The position numbers were made by a program, and so were the translations under genes. A stretch of DNA of 64,000 nucleotides from Forficula auricularia. Taxonomy: Eukaryota; Arthropoda; Insecta; Dermaptera; Forficulidae. Below, in pieces: positions 62,001-64,000 of this stretch. Every line of letters starts with the position of its first letter. Positions within the stretch are counted from its first letter, which is position 1. The notes beneath the pieces are model-generated. The model was not told where the DNA came from. It ran no database searches and saw only the letters and a list, made by a program, of their open reading frames with translations. The stretch spans positions 735,115-799,114 of the forward strand of contig JALMQS010000887.1 of assembly GCA_024734495.1 (NCBI GenBank). Direction: 5' to 3'.

Positions 62001-63632
62001 TAGAACAGCAATAATAAGGATTCAGAGTTCATAAGCCCAAAACTTTTTGCTCTTTATGTACTAATTTTAGCCAATCTTGACAAATTTGACACCATTGTAA
62101 GAGATTGAATATTTTTATATTAAAATGACAGATAAAATACATTTTAAAGGTCGATTTATTTGTATAAAAATCGTTTTGTTATTTTTTAACAAATGTAATC
62201 AACGCCTACGTTACACCTTATGAAAATTATAATTTTGAATAAATCTAGAGCATGCACGCTTTACACATCTTTCACTGGTTATATAAATGCGCTGTTGCCA
62301 AATTGTTTTTAGTGTAAATTTTTTTATATATTTTTCATTATTTATTCATTATTATCTTAGAAACTGTGTTGTAACTATGAATCAAAATTGTCTTAAAATA
62401 TGTATTGGTTATTGTTTAATGTTGGTTTAGTTTTTTATAAAAATGGTAAGAAGGGTTTCTTAATTATAATTAAATATGTATGTAAATTTTCCGATATTCC
62501 GTATAGTGCAATGTTAAAGAGCCTGAAAAACTCTATTTTTGAAATTTAATATCTCCGGAACTATATTGTTCATAAATTTCGTTTTGCCACCAATCGATGC
62601 AGAAGTATTTAAATAATAATCTGTCTAAATTTCAAAAAAATCTTAAGAAAACGCATTTGGCGGAACAACTAGCTTAATCCAAAATTAATCAATTTATTGA
62701 TATTTCAAATGGAATTTAATCTTTTATTAAAACTTTATTTAAATGTAAGTGATTTTGATAAATTAGGATAATTTGTAATTGTATCTTTTAATTTAATTTT
62801 AATTTTTTTTATAAAATTTTAAAATTATCAACAATATTTATTGAATATGTTAGTTTAAGAGTTAATGGAACAAATTATATGAATATTTGTAAAAATAATT
62901 TGCTATTTAATCAAGTTTTTATTGGTGGCTCAATTTTTTTGCCCCGCAGTGTATAAATCATAATGTTTCGTGTTAAATCGGAATATATGTATTAAATTTG
63001 TATCTAATCATCTGAAGTCAGAGATGGTGTCCGAAAATTCTGGACTTTATATTTATTTTTTACACTGAACTTTTATTCAAACTATAAGATTATACAGAAA
63101 TCAATTAAATTAAATTGTCTAATTTTCAAACATTTCATTTTTTTTAGGGATTCGGTAACAAGAGTATTACATTATATGATATTCGAGCCGAACTTAATCA
63201 TCGATATAAGGATCTTCGAACACCTTATACCTCACCAAATCCTGAGGAACTTTTTAATATGTTGACAAAAGAAAACCCAGAGACGTTCTTTATTGGAAAA
63301 ATGGTTTTGGCTACTGTCGTAGGTCAGTATTTTAATCCAACTCTTATACTTGCATATTAAATATCAATCTTTTCAAGACCTTAGATTCCAAACCAACTCC
63401 TGAAAATTGTTCCCTTATTATTTACCAGTCACTCTCATTGCACTTTCTTTCATCTTTATCATTACAAAAATATAAAAGTCAAAGTAAAATATTTTCTTTT
63501 CTATTTTTAGGAATTTCCCATAGAAAGCCGCAAGGTGATCAATTGGATCAAGCCAATCCTGTACGTAACGATGAAACTGGTCTCTGGCAATGTCCATTCT
63601 GTTTGAAAAACGATTTCCCCGAACTTTCTGAG
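42794..63632 (+). CDS. Spt6: SPT6 transcription elongation factor, 5' and central exons
   Basis: Twelve exons (42794-42987, 45133-45249, 45517-45531, 45630-45790, 49759-49888, 49972-50151, 51703-52261, 55641-55853, 58090-58227, 58306-58803, 63148-63322, 63511-63632), about 834 codons. In order: acidic N-terminus with [20 protein letters not shown]; Tex-like core ([20 protein letters not shown]); YqgF domain ([23 protein letters not shown]); HhH domain ([18 protein letters not shown]); [19 protein letters not shown]; and the start of S1 ([12 protein letters not shown]). All match animal SPT6 closely. The start exon, about 300 residues between 45790 and 49759, and everything after ELSE at 63632 are missing here. 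Introns are long (the last full one is 4.3 kb) and packed with transposons. Confidence 0.95.
43241..44047 (+). mobile_element. Helitron-like non-autonomous element in SPT6 intron
   Basis: Ends in a GC-rich hairpin (GGGCCGCTGAAGGC...) followed by GCAGCTAG, as Helitron 3' ends do. Internally a unit of about 160 bp is repeated (43575 and 43733: TGACCAAAGTGGTAGGGGAT), and it holds CAACCAAATTTTGTATACAT also found in other repeats here. Confidence 0.6.
44185..44860 (+). mobile_element. Helitron-like element
   Basis: Starts near AAACGAGCAATG, contains GATGAAATTCACGGGTTAG, a G-rich tract, and a terminal hairpin ACCGAGCATCGCTCGGT at about 44827. The window's last 130 bases begin another copy. Confidence 0.55.
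45133..45249 (+). CDS. Spt6: SPT6 basic/acidic exon
   Basis: Acceptor GAATTTTAG, donor AAC/GTAAGT, 39 codons, phase 0. Begins [19 protein letters not shown]. Confidence 0.9.
45517..45531 (+). CDS. Spt6: SPT6 candidate 15-nt microexon
   Basis: GAGAGAGACGAAATA (ERDEI) between acceptor CATCATCGCAG and donor GTACGT, phase 0 on both sides, in the acidic region. Skipping it also keeps frame, so it may be alternatively spliced. Confidence 0.5.
45630..45790 (+). CDS. Spt6: SPT6 acidic exon with DDDGNPL motif
   Basis: Acceptor TTTTGTAAAG, donor GATGC/GTAAGT. Contains [12 protein letters not shown] and [11 protein letters not shown], matching the conserved motif before the Spn1/Iws1-binding region. 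Leaves in phase 2, which does not fit the next visible exon. Confidence 0.92.
45815..46075 (+). repeat. truncated copy of the TACCATACAGGG repeat family
   Basis: Begins CTTTACCATACAGGG and then has two tandem modules with GAAAATCT, CAACCAAATTTTGTATACAT and TCTAAAAATGCAAAAACTAA. Ends in a C run at about 46060. Confidence 0.8.
46076..46690. other. no gene or recognised repeat
   Basis: AT-rich intron-like DNA. It holds none of the SPT6 residues that should lie between 45790 and 49759. Confidence 0.5.
46695..46912 (-). mobile_element. tRNA-like SINE fragment and flanking repeat
   Basis: Minus-strand B-box-like GGGTTCGATTCCCAGG near 46830-46845 and a tRNA-like head. The preceding TAATAGATTCAAATTTACAA block recurs at 48970. 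Confidence 0.5.
46985..48885 (-). mobile_element. non-LTR retrotransposon (LINE), 5'-truncated, nearly intact reverse transcriptase
   Basis: Poly-T at 46988-47020 is the tail of a minus-strand LINE. A 417-residue ORF (48368-47115) has reverse transcriptase motifs: [42 protein letters not shown] and [18 protein letters not shown] 136-residue ORF (48848-48438) reads [17 protein letters not shown] upstream in another frame; two compensating indels near 48420-48460 separate them. Clade looks CR1/L2/jockey-like. No endonuclease is seen, so it is 5'-truncated. It sits in SPT6 intron where exons are missing. Confidence 0.92.
47115..48368 (-). CDS. LINE reverse transcriptase ORF
   Basis: 417 residues, no internal stop, covering palm, thumb and the conserved C-terminal tail ([19 protein letters not shown]). 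It copies element RNA at a nicked target. It lacks the N-terminal endonuclease and would need the two upstream indels repaired to join the preceding ORF. Confidence 0.9.
   Translation of the reverse strand: MEKAINEQVLRHLESNKFIHDRQYGFRQSRSTGDILAYVTHIWNKTLEAGNETLAVALDISKAFDMVWHKNLLAKLTSVGLAPKLCKLLESFLSDRSIKVVIDGISSSPFHTNAGVPQGSVISPTLFLIYINDLLNLPSNPVHCYADDSTLHNAPTSQNRADIASSINLDLCKLKNWGSQNLVNFNAGKTQCCLISRRVDRNLPNISFDSNSLEFRDKISMLGVTLGSDLSWNDHISTTAKAAARKLGLLFRSRRCYTPSQLLMLYKAQIRPCLEYGSHLWRGASKHSLATLDAIQKRAIKLIGEPALTNSLDSLAHRRTVSALSLYYRYYHGVCSVELKSIIPPNALFTRNTRFSNAQHPFAVKLDKIRTSAFANSFIPLTSRDWNSLPATIFPATYNLQLFKTRIHRYLRPPPNP
48886..49135. repeat. repeat with palindromic tRNA-like block
   Basis: 48965-49040 repeats 46715-46800. 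At 49045-49130 two arms (GGGGTTGTTTTTC and GATGAAAAACAACCCC) flank a tRNA-like B box (GGTTCGATTCCCGAGG). Confidence 0.6.
49136..49758. other. AT-rich intron
   Basis: No coding or clear repeat structure; a short CTGAAGATGGTCAATCAGAA string on the minus strand near 49680-49700 resembles the foldback loop motif. Confidence 0.45.
49759..49888 (+). CDS. Spt6: SPT6 Tex-like core exon ([14 protein letters not shown])
   Basis: Acceptor TTATTTCAG, donor CACC/GTAAGT. Begins two bases into a codon (G/AT GGA), matching LDGLAKKFG of vertebrate SPT6. Confidence 0.93.
49972..50151 (+). CDS. Spt6: SPT6 core exon ([20 protein letters not shown])
   Basis: Acceptor ATTTTTTAG, donor TATAG/GTATGT. Contains [19 protein letters not shown] and [11 protein letters not shown]. 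Confidence 0.93.
50520..50702 (-). mobile_element. tRNA-like SINE, second family
   Basis: Poly-T at the left is the minus-strand tail. The right end reads, on the minus strand, GATAGGCTACGCGGTAGCAT (A-box-like) and CGAGGCTTCGAATCTGACTC (B-box-like). Confidence 0.6.
50723..51450 (+). mobile_element. AAGGTAGTTGTT family element, copy 1
   Basis: Ends AGTAGTTGTTTCGCGACAAT and GGAACAACTACCTT, short inverted termini. Interior shared almost throughout with 58968-59698 (reverse) and 61950-62682. No coding capacity. Confidence 0.88.
51703..52261 (+). CDS. Spt6: SPT6 core to YqgF exon
   Basis: Acceptor CTAATTTCAG, donor CAAAAG/GTTTGT, 559 nt. Contains [24 protein letters not shown] and [13 protein letters not shown], the first strand of the RNase H-like YqgF domain. 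Confidence 0.95.
52376..52785. mobile_element. pogo/Tigger-like MITE
   Basis: Inverted termini CAGTGAAACCCCTCAAATCC and GATTTGAGGGGTTTCACTG flanked by TA on both sides. No transposase. Confidence 0.88.
52786..53152. other. AT-rich intron
   Basis: No gene. Near 53105-53145, GAAGATGGTCAACTAGTGGTGACCAAAAC resembles the foldback stem-loop motif in decayed form (two shorter blocks around a loop). Confidence 0.4.
53153..54472 (-). mobile_element. hAT transposon relic with 8-bp target duplication
   Basis: Termini CAGTGGCGGATCA and TGATCCGCCACTG; exact duplication TAATCTAA at 53145-53152 and 54473-54480. The minus strand keeps pieces of the hAT dimerisation domain ([19 protein letters not shown] near 54060-54140). 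Internally 53480-53660 and 53865-54030 are direct duplicates. Confidence 0.92.
54511..55472. repeat. segmental duplication joining MITE copies, LINE end and hAT end
   Basis: 54265-54660 and 55065-55470 are direct copies (hAT right end plus a CGAGGGGTGAGCCGCGA element). Left flank GTTTACAA and right flank GTCTACAA look like one 8-bp target duplication around the whole block. Confidence 0.75.
54664..55002 (+). pseudogene. LINE 3' end with poly-A
   Basis: Fragments of the conserved LINE C-terminus in shifted frames ([15 protein letters not shown], then [14 protein letters not shown] and a stop), short 3' region and poly-A at about 54983-55001. Related to, but distinct from, the minus-strand LINE at 46985. 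Confidence 0.7.
55641..55853 (+). CDS. Spt6: SPT6 YqgF exon
   Basis: Acceptor TCGCTTTAG, donor GAG/GTGAGT, 71 codons. Contains [20 protein letters not shown] and [11 protein letters not shown]. Confidence 0.95.
56030..56350 (-). repeat. copy of the GCAGCATCGTCCAAG repeat
   Basis: Inverted copy of 16217-16420, sharing GATGCAGCATCGTCCAAG, TAAGTAGCAGT and GTGAGTTAGCAGGTTTAC. Confidence 0.7.
56576..57180. mobile_element. inverted-repeat element with nested module
   Basis: Arms ACAGGATGGGGGATAAAGAT...TTTGAAGAGGTAT and their inverted partner ending ATCTTTATGCCCCACCCTGT. Between them is a reverse copy of the CAACCAAATTTTGTATACAT module (56835-57035). Confidence 0.85.
57181..57529. other. short inverted repeats, no gene
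   Basis: AAGAAAGAATTTATATTTAA at 57194 is repeated inverted at 57275-57295. Then AT-rich DNA and CGTCTCGACCGCTTG. Confidence 0.5.
57530..57973 (+). mobile_element. Helitron-like element, 3' end intact
   Basis: Ends with hairpin GGCCGCCGAAGGCGGGCC, then TTGCAGCTAG followed by T, a classic Helitron 3' terminus. Contains a G run at 57644-57662 and a long G-rich tract. Confidence 0.72.
58090..58227 (+). CDS. Spt6: SPT6 exon ([12 protein letters not shown])
   Basis: Acceptor TATATTTTAG, donor CAA/GTAAGT, 46 codons. Contains [18 protein letters not shown] and the conserved DEILCL block. Confidence 0.95.
58306..58803 (+). CDS. Spt6: SPT6 helix-hairpin-helix exon
   Basis: Acceptor AATTTTAG, donor CAG/GTAAAA, 166 codons. 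Contains [17 protein letters not shown] (HhH), [16 protein letters not shown] and [13 protein letters not shown]. Confidence 0.96.
58968..59698 (-). mobile_element. AAGGTAGTTGTT family element, copy 2 (reverse)
   Basis: Ends TAAGGTAGTTGTTCCACCAA and GCGAAACAACTACCTTAA. Same interior as 50723-51450, inverted, in the last long SPT6 intron. Confidence 0.9.
59719..60147. mobile_element. hAT-type MITE
   Basis: Left end CAGAGATCGGGAACTTTTT, right end ACCGAAATCTG, with TTTTAAAA duplicated at 59711-59718 and 60148-60155. No coding capacity. Confidence 0.75.
60350..61585 (+). mobile_element. long-terminal-inverted-repeat element with DUF4817-like relic
   Basis: Arms of about 380 bp (GGGTGTTTTTTATCTTGAGA... 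and ...CTCAAAATAAAAAACTCACA) include CAAGTTCTGTTTTTTAAATG and CTTTCAAGGGTATTTCGAGG inverted. The centre (60930-61220) reads EMVLI, a stop, then [20 protein letters not shown], a helix-turn-helix typical of DUF4817-type transposon proteins. Confidence 0.8.
61724..62953 (-). mobile_element. Tc1-like relic interrupted by a nested MITE
   Basis: Inverted termini TACACTGAATTGCAAAAAAC and TTTTTTTGCCCCGCAGTGTA, with GAGTCACCAATAAAAACTT next to each. Minus-strand 61917-61820 encodes [20 protein letters not shown], the transposase N-terminal helix-turn-helix. The rest is deleted. Confidence 0.82.
61950..62682 (+). mobile_element. AAGGTAGTTGTT family element, copy 3
   Basis: Inside the Tc1-like relic. 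Ends TTAAGGTAGTTGTTTCGTGA and GGCGGAACAACTAGCTTAA. Confidence 0.9.
63148..63322 (+). CDS. Spt6: SPT6 exon before S1
   Basis: Acceptor CATTTTTTTTAG, donor GTAG/GTCAGT. Contains [16 protein letters not shown] and [17 protein letters not shown]. Confidence 0.95.
63511..63632 (+). CDS. Spt6: SPT6 start of S1 domain, last exon in window
   Basis: Acceptor CTATTTTTAG, donor GAG/GTAAAA. Contains [18 protein letters not shown] and the CPFC pair. The gene continues past the right edge. Confidence 0.94.
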
Positions 63633-63867
63633 GTAAAACTTTTTTCTATTTATCTTGTAACATGAAATGTTTTTGTATGTATTATAATGAAAAATAAATA
63701 GAATTCTTTTAAAAACAATCATGTATTGAGAAATAAAGAGTTTTGAGATTGATAAATAATTTATCTCGAAACGTTATATTCTTTAATAAATGTTATAATT
63801 AAATGTTTTTAAAATTACCCTCTTTATCTAAAAGTTTGAAAATATTAATCTATCTACTCTTATTAAA

Positions 63868-64000
63868 CGAGCAAAAATTGTATATTTATTTATTTGTTTA
63901 TATATTTGTATCTTGGTTCTATTTTGAAAACGACTCTACCGATTTTGATGAAATTCACGGGTTAGGGGGTTTTTGGGGTGACAATTCGATCTGTCACGGT
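63868..64000 (+). mobile_element. start of a Helitron-like element
   Basis: TTAAACGAGCAAAAATTG, then GATGAAATTCACGGGTTAGG and ATTCGATCTGTCACGGT as at 44185-44310. Runs off the window. Confidence 0.6.

Noticed and set aside
1..64000. CRISPR array or prokaryotic operon
   Set aside because: Repeats are dispersed or inverted, without regular spacers; genes have spliceosomal introns.

Overview
The window is AT-rich, intron-rich eukaryotic DNA crowded with transposons. SPT6, a Mab-21/cGAS-fold gene, DUF4817-type relics, Tc1/mariner, hAT and Helitron-like remnants, and a LINE-SINE pair all fit an arthropod, most likely an insect. I cannot name the species. A run of exactly 100 N at 39695-39794 divides it into a left contig (1-39694) and a right contig (39795-64000).

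Left contig, minus strand: the last two coding exons of SPT6 (36450-36061 and 35133-34570, stop at 34570) are followed downstream by a large gene of at least 12 exons (24856 to 1040, running off the left edge). I identify that gene as a Mab-21-domain protein (cGAS-like nucleotidyltransferase fold) whose first two catalytic acidic positions look degenerate. All 12 exons join in one reading frame.

Right contig, plus strand: twelve exons of SPT6 (42794-63632) cover the acidic N-terminus, the Tex-like core, YqgF, HhH and the start of the S1 domain, then run off the right edge. The start exon and about 300 residues between 45790 and 49759 are absent. The same gene therefore has its 5' and 3' parts on opposite strands either side of a gap, in the wrong order. 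The likely reason is a scaffolding error.

Next to the gap (39795-41183) lies a small block unlike the rest. It has compact ORFs that converge within about 10 bp, two divergent TATA promoters about 80 bp apart, a tandemly duplicated small ORF and two frame breaks. It resembles a fragment of a virus-like or Polinton-like element, but I cannot assign it.

The remainder is repeats: long foldback elements, several with a hammerhead-ribozyme-like core; hAT MITEs with 8-bp target duplications; Tc1/mariner and pogo-like elements; Helitron-like ends; three LINE loci plus one small fragment; and a tRNA-derived SINE that shares its 3' tail with the LINE. Every intron of both genes is built largely from these.
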